This document shows, in pieces, positions 1 to 7,941 of a stretch of 64,000 bases of DNA. The position numbers were made by a program, and so were the translations under genes. Positions within the stretch are counted from its first letter, which is position 1. Every line of letters starts with the position of its first letter. This DNA is from Mycolicibacterium tusciae JS617 (GTDB taxonomy: Bacteria > Actinomycetota > Actinomycetes > Mycobacteriales > Mycobacteriaceae). The notes under the pieces were generated by a model that was not told the origin of the DNA, ran no database searches, and was given only the letters and a program-made list of their open reading frames with translations. Location of the stretch: contig NZ_KI912270.1 of assembly GCF_000243415.2 (NCBI RefSeq), positions 5,041,837 to 5,105,836 of the forward strand. The letters are read 5' to 3'.

Positions 1-101
1 GCCCATCCCACATCGGCGATCACCTCGATCGCGCAGTCCACGATCTGGGAGCGGCGTGCGGCCTGGGTAAAGGTCGGGGCTTTCGCACTTCCTGATCGCA
101 T
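1..101 (-). CDS. TetR/AcrR-family regulator, N-terminal fragment cut by window edge
   Basis: Reading leftward from the ATG at 101 gives about 33 residues, beginning MRSGSAKAPTFTQAARR and continuing QIVDCAIEVIADVGW. This is the typical first helix of a TetR-family DNA-binding domain. The rest of the gene lies outside the window. The assignment rests only on this N-terminal helix, so the ligand and target cannot be stated. Confidence 0.6.
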   Translation of the reverse strand, partial: MRSGSAKAPTFTQAARRSQIVDCAIEVIADVGW

Positions 102-179
102 AATCGAAGTTTAGATCATGTGATCTGTAGCCGCGAGGTGGGGCCGTGCTGGACCGGGCCGGTGCTGGAGAAGGGTGAT

Positions 180-329
180 TCATAGTAAGGGTGGTTCCTC
201 GCCGGTAGTCGACGGGTCGGGTGCGTGGACGAATTTGAGCATCCGCTGGTCCCGGATCCCGAGTCTGTTGCGCAGGACGACAGGAGCGTCCGGCCAGAAG
301 TAATCCTCCCAGCTGCGGTGGTCGTTCAC
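180..329 (-). pseudogene. Truncated Fic-family toxin gene
   Basis: From a GTG at 329 that overlaps the stop of the antitoxin gene, the frame reads VNDHRSWEDYFWPD, then VVLRNRLGIRD, then an unrelated tail and a TGA at 180. WEDYFWP and LRN-LGIRD are characteristic of the N-terminus of Fic AMPylating toxins. A full Fic protein is about 200 residues and carries an HPFxxGNGR motif. Here only 49 residues remain and the catalytic motif is absent, so the toxin is dead. The gene order (antitoxin then fic, with stop/start overlap) matches the VbhA/VbhT arrangement. Confidence 0.7.
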
Positions 330-520
330 CTACGCAGCTGCGAGCTGCCCGCGAAGTGGGCGATGATCGCCTCGGCGGCCTCGTCGCCGGTGAGTTCGCC
401 GCGGCCCATCGCGTCGGTGACTTCGCGGGTGAATGGGTCCAATTCGTGCCCGGCAAGCGCCAGCGCGGTCTCAGTGACCGTCGCAGCTTCCTGCGCCGCT
501 GCGCTCGTTGGATCCGTCAT
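326..520 (-). CDS. VbhA-like antitoxin of a Fic toxin
   Basis: A 64-residue protein beginning MTDPTSAAAQEAATVTETALALAG and ending in EAAEAIIAHF. The segment L-A-G-H-E plus a short C-terminal helix (GRGELTGDEAAEAII) resembles the VbhA antitoxin fold that blocks the ATP site of Fic toxins. Its stop codon overlaps the GTG of the truncated fic gene downstream, a normal arrangement for this module. Because the toxin partner is only a stub, the antitoxin is probably a solitary remnant. Confidence 0.65.
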   Translation of the reverse strand: MTDPTSAAAQEAATVTETALALAGHELDPFTREVTDAMGRGELTGDEAAEAIIAHFAGSSQLRR

Positions 521-841
521 CCACAGCAGTTTATCGGCCGGCCACCGGACGTCCGGGACATCACAATCGTCCGACTATGCCCCTGCACATTGCGCACGCG
601 CGCACTAATACCCGCCCCGACGGCGCGGTGTGTCAATTGCCGACCAGTGAGTGGAGCCCCGCACCCATAAAGACCGGCTAATGCGCACAGTGCGCCGCCC
701 GACCACCGTGGTTGGAGGACGTCGGGCTGTGGGCAGGATCAGCCTGGGTTGTGATCCAGTGCTAGCGACTGGCGTTAGTGTCCGCTTTTGAGAAACCGAA
801 ACAACGTCACCCACTACCCAAACGATTGGTTACATGTTGTC
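521..841. other. Intergenic stretch with no recognised gene
   Basis: About 320 bases between the divergently read vbhA-like and parD-like genes. It presumably holds both promoters, but I see no convincing -35/-10 pair, no RNA gene and no conserved reading frame. The frames present here lack recognisable domains. Confidence 0.4.
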
Positions 842-1093
842 GTGGGTAAGAACACCTCGTTCAGTCTCGATGAGCACTACAGCGCGTTCATCGAGCAAGA
901 AGTCACCTCGGGCCGCTATCGGTCGGCCAGCGACGTGGTACGCACCGCTCTGCGGCTGCTCGAAGATCGCGAAACGCGGTTGCGCGCACTGCGCCAGGCG
1001 CTTGTCGACGGTGAACGCGGTGGGGAGTCGACACCGTTCGATTTCGACGAGTTCGTTGCACGCAAGCGGCCGCCGGTACATCACTCACGGTGA
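842..1093 (+). CDS. parD: ParD-like antitoxin (ribbon-helix-helix)
   Basis: Starting at the GTG at 842 the protein begins GKNTSFSLDEHYSAFIEQ and continues with SGRYRSASDVVRTALRLLE. This is the classic ParD/CC2985 signature: a ribbon-helix-helix N-terminus followed by a toxin-binding helix (RALRQALVDGERGG). The longer frame starting at 788 adds 18 residues unlike the family, so I prefer 842. The TGA at 1091 overlaps the GTG of the parE remnant. It would repress its own operon and neutralise ParE, but the toxin gene is broken. Confidence 0.8.
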   Translation: MGKNTSFSLDEHYSAFIEQEVTSGRYRSASDVVRTALRLLEDRETRLRALRQALVDGERGGESTPFDFDEFVARKRPPVHHSR

Positions 1094-3778
1094 GCCGGTA
1101 GGTACTGTCGCCCGCGGCCCAGCTGGACCTGGAACAGATCTGGGACTACACGACCCACTGGATTCAGATGCGCCCTCGTTGGTCCTGCCTGGCATGACTG
1201 CGACTGCTGCCACCACCTGGCTTCCGAATGGAGTCAATTGCATAGGCCTTCCGGCGTTGGCTCGCACAAGGATTTGGCTCCCGAGATCCCTTTCAATCCG
1301 GTTCACCTGGTCGACCAAGGCAAACTGGTTCAGGCCCAGATCCTGGGCCGCGGCCTGCAGTGTTCGGTACCGGGAAGCTTCGGCGAACCGTTGCAGTCGT
1401 TCCCATCCGCCCACCCCGGAAAGCGCGGGGCGCAGTATCGATGGGATGCCGGTGTCGGCCGCAAGTTCGTGGGGGGTGTAGCGGCTGAGTCTGCGCACCG
1501 GGATGCAATGCGCTCTGGCCCACCGAGCCATGTTGGCCACGCTCATGCCGCACTCAGCGGCGAGGTCTTCGAGGGAACGGTGCTTGGTGACGTACTGCTC
1601 GTAGAGCCAGGTGGCGTCGATGTCGTAGATCGGCCGTCGGTGTGCCTCACGCACGGCGATGCCGTACTCGGTAGCCAGGCGGCCGATGGTTTGGCGGCTG
1701 ACACCGACGGTCGCGGCGATGTCACGCAGGCTCTGTCCCTCGCCCTCGTACAGCTGAATCAGTTTCTCGCGCGGCAACATGGTTTTTGCGGCGCCGTAGA
1801 CCAGGCGCGTTTGGGGTCGTCGCGGAGTTGCTACGTTCGCCGGTGCTGGATGGCATTCCAAAACATACCGGACGTCATCGAGTGCGGTGTCTAGCTGGCT
1901 GGCGGCGGCGCTGAGCGTTAAGCGGCGACGGCGAATCATGCTGTGTAGCACTGGGATGTCGAGTGCGGCTGGGTCGGGACTCGGCAGGGTGAACGGGTCC
2001 ATGAGCGTGGTCGGAGGGTGCCAGAAGGCGGGCTCGTCAGTGACGTCGTGCATTCTCAGGAAGTCGCTGGCATGGTCGCGCAGGGCCTTGTTCAGTTCCG
2101 GGGTGAGGTGACGTGGGAAGTCGGCGGCCCTCTTGAAGGCTTCGTCGTTGCCGGCGGTGCCGGGCGCTGCCACGGCGGCGGGCATGCCGCTGAGGCGCTC
2201 GAAGAGGTAGAACCTGACGTTCTTGGCGCGGGCGGCGGTGCCGCCGGCGGTGCCGGTGTCGCGGCAGATCCGCGCCCACTCTGCTGCTGAGAGTAGCTCC
2301 GTGTAGTCGAGCTGGCGGCGGCGCTGGTAGTCGATGGGGGTGTCGGTGGCGGCCAGATAGTCGGCTAGGCACGTCAGCGCCTGCCGGATGTGGTCCCAGT
2401 GTTGGGAGCGGGAGAGTTTGCGCAGCACGGCCAGCACGGACTGCTCATGAAGAGGGCAGGTTAGAAGCCCGGCGGCTTCGCGCAACCGGGCGCGCGTCTC
2501 GACGAACAGCAGCGCCGTGGACAATGCGGGCCGCAGCTGTTTCTGGTTGCACTCAGCTGTTGCCAGCCGCAGTGACCATGCTGGCCACAGCATCGTCGGG
2601 GTGCGTCGGGCGAGGCGGTCGAGTCTCGCGCGGTCGCGCGTCGGTCGGCGGGGCATTGGGGTTCCGATTCGGTAGCGCAGCTGATTACCCGGGGCCAGGA
2701 GCGGGGCAAGGGCGCTGAGTTGCACGGCACAAAGGTTGTCGGACTTTCCGCGGCCATGGCCAAGGGTGGTGGCATTGACCGACAATCCCTGCGTGCGGGC
2801 GCCGGTGACCAGCCAGCGCATCTTGTCACCCGCCGAGTCGATGTCACGGGCTCTCAGGATGCCCATGGTGGCGACGACACCGACGGCGGCCGTCTCGGCG
2901 CGTGCGGGTGCGGCCAGGCCGGGCTTGTCTTCCGCATATGGCCGGCCGGACCGCGGGCTGGGTTGGGCGGACACCGCGCGGTAGGCGCTCAACAGATCGG
3001 TGGGGACTGCTTGGGCGAGTTCCTCAGGTGCGGCGTAGGCCAGGATTCGTCCCGCGACGGCCCGGATGTCGGCCAGGACCGTGCGTTGTGGTTGCGGCGC
3101 TGTGCGGTAGACACCGAAATCACCGACACCACACTCGATTACGTCAAACACCGTGCGCTGCGCGGCCAGCAGCGGGTGATCATCGTCGAATCGGACTACC
3201 GAGGTGTCGGCGAGCTTCGTGCCGCACCGCGCGGGTGCGGATCCGGTCTGTCCGATGGCGGGGTTGGCGCAGTATCCGGGGCGCGGGATCGCGGTCGTTA
3301 TGTGGGTGCGGTGGCGTTGCGCGCTGTGGCATGTCGGGCAGACATCGGCTAGCAGACAGCGATGCTGGGTGCAGGCGAACGCCCAGCCGAGTCGCCAGGC
3401 CAGCTGCCAGCGCCCACCGGTGTCAGCCAGGCAGTGCGGGCAGTAGCGCGACCCGCGGGCTCGACCCCACGGAAAGGTGCGCAGGAACCGGCCGGTCGCC
3501 AGGTCGATTCCCACCGCCCTGTTCGCGTAGTGCGACAACGTCATCGCGTGTACGGCGGCGGGTGTAGCACCGGCCGCTGCGCCGAGGGCAGCTGCTTCGG
3601 CGTCGGCCAGCTGGACAATCCAGGTGTTGGATCTGTTGTCCGGTGAGGTGAGAGCCACCGCGGTCAGCAGGTCGCCCCACGCGGTGTCGGATCGGTGGGC
3701 GGTCGCTTCAAGCCAGGAGTCAATCGATTCCCCCGAAAGCGGCGCGACCCGGATCGGAAGCGTTCGAACGGTCTTCAT
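1085..3778 (-). CDS. tniQ: TniQ/TnsD-like target-selection protein with C-terminal HTH domains
   Basis: An 897-residue protein starting at MKTVRTLPIRVAPLSGES; its ATG overlaps the tnsC stop. A TniQ domain occupies the N-terminus, with zinc-ligand motifs CPHC and CPTC on either side of a WRLGWAFACTQH segment. Later parts contain HTH-like units (QSLRDIAATVGVSRQTI; SLEDLAAECGMSVANMARW). The last conserved part (TLQAAAQDLGLNQFALVDQV to QLTPFGSQVV) looks like a LysR-type winged helix. TnsD-type proteins bind a DNA attachment site and recruit the transposase through TnsC. About 37 residues at the extreme C-terminus are antisense to the parE remnant and are probably not native. Confidence 0.8.
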   Translation of the reverse strand: MKTVRTLPIRVAPLSGESIDSWLEATAHRSDTAWGDLLTAVALTSPDNRSNTWIVQLADAEAAALGAAAGATPAAVHAMTLSHYANRAVGIDLATGRFLRTFPWGRARGSRYCPHCLADTGGRWQLAWRLGWAFACTQHRCLLADVCPTCHSAQRHRTHITTAIPRPGYCANPAIGQTGSAPARCGTKLADTSVVRFDDDHPLLAAQRTVFDVIECGVGDFGVYRTAPQPQRTVLADIRAVAGRILAYAAPEELAQAVPTDLLSAYRAVSAQPSPRSGRPYAEDKPGLAAPARAETAAVGVVATMGILRARDIDSAGDKMRWLVTGARTQGLSVNATTLGHGRGKSDNLCAVQLSALAPLLAPGNQLRYRIGTPMPRRPTRDRARLDRLARRTPTMLWPAWSLRLATAECNQKQLRPALSTALLFVETRARLREAAGLLTCPLHEQSVLAVLRKLSRSQHWDHIRQALTCLADYLAATDTPIDYQRRRQLDYTELLSAAEWARICRDTGTAGGTAARAKNVRFYLFERLSGMPAAVAAPGTAGNDEAFKRAADFPRHLTPELNKALRDHASDFLRMHDVTDEPAFWHPPTTLMDPFTLPSPDPAALDIPVLHSMIRRRRLTLSAAASQLDTALDDVRYVLECHPAPANVATPRRPQTRLVYGAAKTMLPREKLIQLYEGEGQSLRDIAATVGVSRQTIGRLATEYGIAVREAHRRPIYDIDATWLYEQYVTKHRSLEDLAAECGMSVANMARWARAHCIPVRRLSRYTPHELAADTGIPSILRPALSGVGGWERLQRFAEASRYRTLQAAAQDLGLNQFALVDQVNRIERDLGSQILVRANAGRPMQLTPFGSQVVAAVAVMPGRTNEGASESSGSCSPRSVPGPAGPRATVPTGSP
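1090..1197 (+). pseudogene. parE: parE toxin remnant with early amber stop
   Basis: The frame opens at a GTG overlapping the parD stop and reads V-S-R-stop-VLSPAAQLDLEQIWDYTTHW, then loses similarity and ends at 1197. Functional ParE proteins begin with a run like SRYVLSPAAQ-DL--IWDY and are about 95 residues long. Here a TAG at 1099 replaces the expected tyrosine codon, and the gene is cut after about 25 ParE-like residues. The cut falls just where the antisense tniQ frame begins, so transposon insertion or a later deletion is the likely cause. Confidence 0.75.
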
Positions 3779-4899
3779 CCGGCCTTGCCGACCGCGGTGC
3801 TCAACCGTCGCGCATCGAATGCTGCCGCCAACTCCTGGCGGGCCTTCTCCGAGGCAGCGTCGTTCTTGACGCGGTCCAGTAGCTCGCTGTCGAGGCGTTC
3901 GGCGCCGGTGCGGATGGCGCGTTGGCAGCCGCGGTTGATCAACGTCATCAGCGAGCCGATATGCCCGGTACTTCGCACGAAGAGATAATCGGTCAGTTCG
4001 TTGGCCAGCATGCCGGGATGCTTGTCGGCCAACACAATACGTTTCTCCAGGGCCAGGAGCAGTTGGCGCCATTCGCGGCGGCCGTCGTCGGTGTCGACGG
4101 CGAACGGGCGCATGCCGAGTTGGGTGGTGCGCCGCCCGGTCTGGGCGATGACCGCGTCTTCATAGGTGCAGCCCTCGGAGAACAGCCCTCGCGCGGCCAG
4201 CCCGACGCCGACGAACAGCAACGTGACCGGGAACTCGTTGGCGATGTATTTGAAGTGGTTGCTGATCTCCACACCGCTGGTGTTGCGCCATCGCAGGAAG
4301 TGCAGATCATCGACGATCAGCAATCGGGTCTCACACGCCAGGACGCAGTCGAGTGCCCGGTGTGCGAACTGGGCGGCGTTGCCGCGCGAAACACCCGGAT
4401 GAGCGAAGAACGACAGCATCGCCCGGTTGAAGTCAAGCATCCCGGTGTTGCCGGTGAGGCCCACCCGACAGACCGGCCAACGCTCATGCCCCTCGCGGGT
4501 CTGAGATCCGTCGGCGGCGATCTCGCGGCGGTGATACTCCCGCGCGAACGCCAGCACCGAGGTGGTTTTGCCCAGCCCCGGAAACGCGTCGATCGCCACC
4601 GCGCCTTTGGCCTTATCGCCGTCCTGCAGGTTGCTGTCGACGATGTCCCACAGGTCCTCATGAAGCGCGGCCAATTGCGGGGTCTTGATGGTGCCCAGGT
4701 TGGCGTGCCACTCCCGGCGTTGCCGGTTGTAATCCTCGTAGGCACAGTCGCTAAGCGCCCCGAGTTCGGGGCGGGTCAACGGTTCCGGTGGAATTCGGGC
4801 CGGTGTGTTGACGAATTGCTGCCAGCCCTCCTTGCGGGCCAATGTCAGATTGTCCAACCGATGCGGTTTGTCCGCAGTATCTGGTTCTCGCCCGGTCAC
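3775..4899 (-). CDS. tnsC: TnsC/TniB-like AAA+ ATPase
   Basis: A 374-residue P-loop ATPase. Walker A is FPGLGKTT at residues 106-113 and Walker B is LLIVDDLHF with D197/D198. This is the transposition regulator family (TnsC, TniB) that couples the target-site protein to the transposase. Both ends overlap neighbours by four bases (4896-4899 with tnsB, 3775-3778 with tniQ), so translation is coupled. The sensor-like stretch GVGLAARGLF and the C-terminal helical region (TGHIGSLMTLINRGCQRAI) fit the family. Confidence 0.85.
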   Translation of the reverse strand: MTGREPDTADKPHRLDNLTLARKEGWQQFVNTPARIPPEPLTRPELGALSDCAYEDYNRQRREWHANLGTIKTPQLAALHEDLWDIVDSNLQDGDKAKGAVAIDAFPGLGKTTSVLAFAREYHRREIAADGSQTREGHERWPVCRVGLTGNTGMLDFNRAMLSFFAHPGVSRGNAAQFAHRALDCVLACETRLLIVDDLHFLRWRNTSGVEISNHFKYIANEFPVTLLFVGVGLAARGLFSEGCTYEDAVIAQTGRRTTQLGMRPFAVDTDDGRREWRQLLLALEKRIVLADKHPGMLANELTDYLFVRSTGHIGSLMTLINRGCQRAIRTGAERLDSELLDRVKNDAASEKARQELAAAFDARRLSTAVGKAG

Positions 4900-7052
4900 G
4901 CGTCCTCCAGGGCATCGGCGTAGAAGTCGTCCTCGTCGGATGCGTCGAGTTCGTCGTCCGTGTCGTCGTCGCCGACCTCGGGCTCGGCGACCTCGATGGG
5001 TGCGGTGGCGTCGACGGCCGGTGAAGCCGTCATTGCCAACACCCGTGCCACGGAAGGCAGGGCGGCTACCTCGTTTTCGGGTTCAGCGGCGTCGAGGAGC
5101 GACGCTTCCCGTGAGAGGCGCAGCGCGATCCGTCTTTCGGCCACTGAAGAACCCAGTCCCAGGTTCCAGCGCTCCAGCAGATCAGCGACCGCCAGACGGT
5201 CGTCAGGATAGGTGTACTTCGACGCCGCGAGCTTGCGGGCGAACTGGAGAGCGTCCTCGCTCAGCGGCATGTCCATCGACGCGGCGTGCTCCCACATCAA
5301 CGTGTGCCACGTGCGGCTCTCCGGATCGCGGAAGTAGATGCGGGTCACGTCGTCGGGGTCATGATGAATGGGCCAGCGGCCCTTGGCCTTCCCGGTATAC
5401 GGGCTCGTCATATTGCGGTACGGGTTCAACGCGGCCCCGTTGTAGCGGCGGCCTCCGAAATCAACCCCGTAGTGCTGGATCTTGCGCCACTCGGTCTTCA
5501 AGAACTCATACACCAGGTCGGGGTCACGCGGTGCCTCGATGAACCCAGCCCGGGCCATACCGTGCTCGAACATCAGCGCCGGCGACATCCGCAGACCGGG
5601 CACATGCGGATCCACCAAACCGTCGTGGGGCCGGTGGTGATAGACCACCGCCACCCACTCCCGAATGATCGCCTCCAGTTCGTCAAGGTAGAAGAACGCC
5701 TCCGACTCCGGGTCCACCCCTCGCGAATGCACGTCAGGGCCTTTGTAACCCGGCAGTGCCTGCAGCAAGTCCTCCCGAATGGTCCGGAAGAACCGCTCCA
5801 CCGGTCCCTTATCGCGGCCGGTGCGCAACCTAGCTGGCTGGATCGACACCCCCATCCGCTGACACACACTCGTCAGATGCTCGGAAACATAGATCTTGCC
5901 ATGATCGACCACTATCGTCTCCGGCACGATCGCCGGCCCAGAAGCACCCCCACCGGTAAGTGGGCCGTCGACCGCGTCGACGTCAACGAGGACCGAGCGT
6001 GGGATTCCATGCTCAGGCCACACCGCGTGCGTGGGCCAATCGCGTCCAGGCGGTCGCGGACGATACACCTGATACAACACTGCGGCAGCGTCCACCGATT
6101 TCGTCGACACGGGCGTCACACGGATCCCGGTGACACACCGCGTGTACCAATCCATTCCGACCGTCAACTCCGCTTGGACCCAGCGCAACGTCACGGGATC
6201 CAACGCGAACACATCCAACCGAGTGGTATCCATCAGCAGGTACTCACCGGGCCGAGTCGGGCGCAGCTTCCCATAGGCATCGCTTGGACGATCGGCGATA
6301 TCGCGGTTCCGCTTGGTACTCAACCGAAACGTCGGGTGGCGCTTCTCCAACTCGGCAAGTACCCGGTGTGCCGTTGCACGCGACGGCAGCTTCACGACAC
6401 CGTCGCCGAACCTCGCCACCACCCTTGCGTTCGTCCGGTCGATCACCATCGTCTGCGACGGCCGCGATTGATCCGTGTGCTCGACCATCACCTCAAGCCC
6501 GGTTTCAATCCACCTGTTATCCACAGTGCCGAGCGGCTTCTGTCGGCTCATCTGGCTTCGAGCCAGGCCGGCTTCGCCGTGCCGACGAAAATCCGAGACC
6601 CACTGCTTGACAGTGCGCACGCTCAGGCCAAGTTCAGATGCCTTCGCGGCGTACCGGCTAGTGAGCGGAAGGTGCGGGTCGTATTGCGGTCGCGGCTCGC
6701 CCGCCGTAGCCATCTCTGCGACACCAGATCGATAGCCAGTCAATGCCTCTCGTATGTGGGCGGCACGTTCAGTGAGGTCCTTCCTCTCTGACTCGGTCAT
6801 CGCCGATAGGACGACGCCGGCCAGTTCTTCCGCATCGTGGGCTCGCGGGCCGGAGTCGTCAACCACGACGCGCGCGCGGTCCCTGGCAAGAAGGTCGCGC
6901 AGCGCCACCCGCACTGCGCCGCCTTCCCCTGAACCAGCGCGAAGGACGACATCGGTGCCGGTGGCGGCTGAATGCATCTCCACCACCTGCATCAGTTCGC
7001 CGTCGTAGATGAACCGTGTTCCGATAGCGACGCGGACAAGACCACCACTCAC
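4896..7052 (-). CDS. tnsB: TnsB/TniA-like DDE transposase
   Basis: A 718-residue protein from the GTG at 7052, which overlaps the tnsA stop. The N-terminus contains HTH-like DNA-binding segments (residues about 130-230, including SVRTVKQWVSDFRRHGEAGL). The retroviral-integrase fold shows D275 (LLMDTTRLD), D383 (VVDHGKIY) and E419 (GRDKGPVERFFRTI). The last two are 35 residues apart, the classic DD35E spacing. A Mu-type C-terminal beta-barrel follows. The tail is unusually acidic (DDDTDDELDASDEDD) and probably disordered; in this family the tail contacts TnsC. It would join the 3' transposon ends to the target. Confidence 0.88.
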   Translation of the reverse strand: MSGGLVRVAIGTRFIYDGELMQVVEMHSAATGTDVVLRAGSGEGGAVRVALRDLLARDRARVVVDDSGPRAHDAEELAGVVLSAMTESERKDLTERAAHIREALTGYRSGVAEMATAGEPRPQYDPHLPLTSRYAAKASELGLSVRTVKQWVSDFRRHGEAGLARSQMSRQKPLGTVDNRWIETGLEVMVEHTDQSRPSQTMVIDRTNARVVARFGDGVVKLPSRATAHRVLAELEKRHPTFRLSTKRNRDIADRPSDAYGKLRPTRPGEYLLMDTTRLDVFALDPVTLRWVQAELTVGMDWYTRCVTGIRVTPVSTKSVDAAAVLYQVYRPRPPGRDWPTHAVWPEHGIPRSVLVDVDAVDGPLTGGGASGPAIVPETIVVDHGKIYVSEHLTSVCQRMGVSIQPARLRTGRDKGPVERFFRTIREDLLQALPGYKGPDVHSRGVDPESEAFFYLDELEAIIREWVAVVYHHRPHDGLVDPHVPGLRMSPALMFEHGMARAGFIEAPRDPDLVYEFLKTEWRKIQHYGVDFGGRRYNGAALNPYRNMTSPYTGKAKGRWPIHHDPDDVTRIYFRDPESRTWHTLMWEHAASMDMPLSEDALQFARKLAASKYTYPDDRLAVADLLERWNLGLGSSVAERRIALRLSREASLLDAAEPENEVAALPSVARVLAMTASPAVDATAPIEVAEPEVGDDDTDDELDASDEDDFYADALEDA

Positions 7053-7789
7053 GATCGGGACCCCTTTTTGAGGATGCTCGTCTGGCGCAGCGGCCGCGCC
7101 ATTTCGATGGCAAGGTAGTCGCTCCATACCAGATGCAGTATCGCCGACCGCACAACCGGCTTCGACCAACCGGCATAACTGGTACATGCCTCACCCAGCG
7201 TTCGCCCCGGCAGATCGTCTCGACGCCTCAACTCATCCAACAGAGTTGGGCTGAAACACCTTTCATTTCGGAAGCCAGCGAGAAAGCGGATGCTCGCGAG
7301 CTCCGGCTCAGGCGGCTCACTCCACAATTCGTAGCGCCAGCCCCGCTGCTCGACCAGTCGCCTTGTCCAATCGAGGGTGAAACTGATCTTGGGGTTGGCC
7401 AAGCGCGCGTGGGGCTTGACGTCGACGACTATCGGGCCGTCATCAGTCAGGAGCAGGTAGTCCGGCACGTGTTTGCGTGCCTGACGGTTCACCGTTGCGC
7501 GAAGAAGGAAAGGTTGTGCGACGATTCGGCGGACCTTGACATCGAAGTCAGCGAACAGTAGTCGGGTGAGCTCGAGGCGAGACTCGTAGATGACATGCCG
7601 CTGCTCGGTCGACGACCAGTAGGTGCCTGAGTAATGCTTCTGTCCGCGATACCACCGGAACGTGCGCCATGGAGCCGCACCGGCGAACGCATCGAGCGGG
7701 GCACGCCCCCACTCGGTGCTGTTCTCCTCGAACGAGTCTTGGGACCGGACCGAAACTGTCGCGCATCCAGGCTGCACCATCTCCGCCAT
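7049..7789 (-). CDS. tnsA: TnsA-like endonuclease
   Basis: A 246-residue protein from the ATG at 7789 (MAEMVQPGCATVSV); the longer frame to 7828 adds residues unlike the family. The TnsA nuclease signature is visible: E69 (VIYESRLEL), D110 (HVPDYLLL) and the V-V-D-V-K motif at 121-125. The C-terminal region would contact TnsC. TnsA cuts the 5' strands, so its presence with TnsB predicts cut-and-paste movement rather than cointegrate formation. First gene of the transposition operon, just inside the right-end repeats. Confidence 0.8.
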   Translation of the reverse strand: MAEMVQPGCATVSVRSQDSFEENSTEWGRAPLDAFAGAAPWRTFRWYRGQKHYSGTYWSSTEQRHVIYESRLELTRLLFADFDVKVRRIVAQPFLLRATVNRQARKHVPDYLLLTDDGPIVVDVKPHARLANPKISFTLDWTRRLVEQRGWRYELWSEPPEPELASIRFLAGFRNERCFSPTLLDELRRRDDLPGRTLGEACTSYAGWSKPVVRSAILHLVWSDYLAIEMARPLRQTSILKKGSRS

Positions 7790-7838
7790 GCCGACACTTT
7801 GACACCTATCGGCCCGACGGTCCCGCATCCGATGTGGT

Positions 7839-7916
7839 GTGTCTCAAGTTCGCTGCACAAGTGCAGCGGTGGTGCAGCCGGACTTGAGAAAGTGCAGTCA
7901 AACTTGAGAACCTACA
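7839..7916. repeat. Right-end TnsB-site-like repeats of the Tn7-like element
   Basis: Three 20-bp copies of GTGCAG-nnnn-ACTTGAGA. R2 (7872-7891) and R3 (7892-7911) are tandem and in the same orientation; R1 (7839-7858) is inverted. The outermost bases, read inward from 7916, are TGTAGG. Multiple roughly 20-bp TnsB sites with a TGT terminus are typical of Tn7-like ends. They also flank the tnsA promoter, so TnsB binding could repress the operon. Confidence 0.7.
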
Positions 7917-7941
7917 GTTCCGCCCCGCGGTTCGGCTGTCT

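Larger units (their letters stand above)
1085..7916 (-). mobile_element. Tn7-like transposon (tnsA-tnsB-tnsC-tniQ), left end not found
   Basis: Four overlapping minus-strand genes encode a TnsA-like nuclease, a DDE transposase, an AAA ATPase and a large TniQ/TnsD-type protein. The right terminus is placed at 7916. Read inward from there, the sequence begins TGTAGGTTCTCAAGTT, with the TGT start usual for Tn7 relatives, followed by three 20-bp repeats. I could not find matching repeats beyond tniQ on the left. The left border is therefore uncertain and may have been deleted. Confidence 0.7.

Noticed and set aside
6513..6523. DnaA box (TTATCCACA) within tnsB
   Set aside because: A single site inside a coding region with no other origin features; likely chance.
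5286..6791. 501-codon plus-strand frame
   Set aside because: Antisense to the DDE transposase, R/H/P-rich composition and no recognisable motif.
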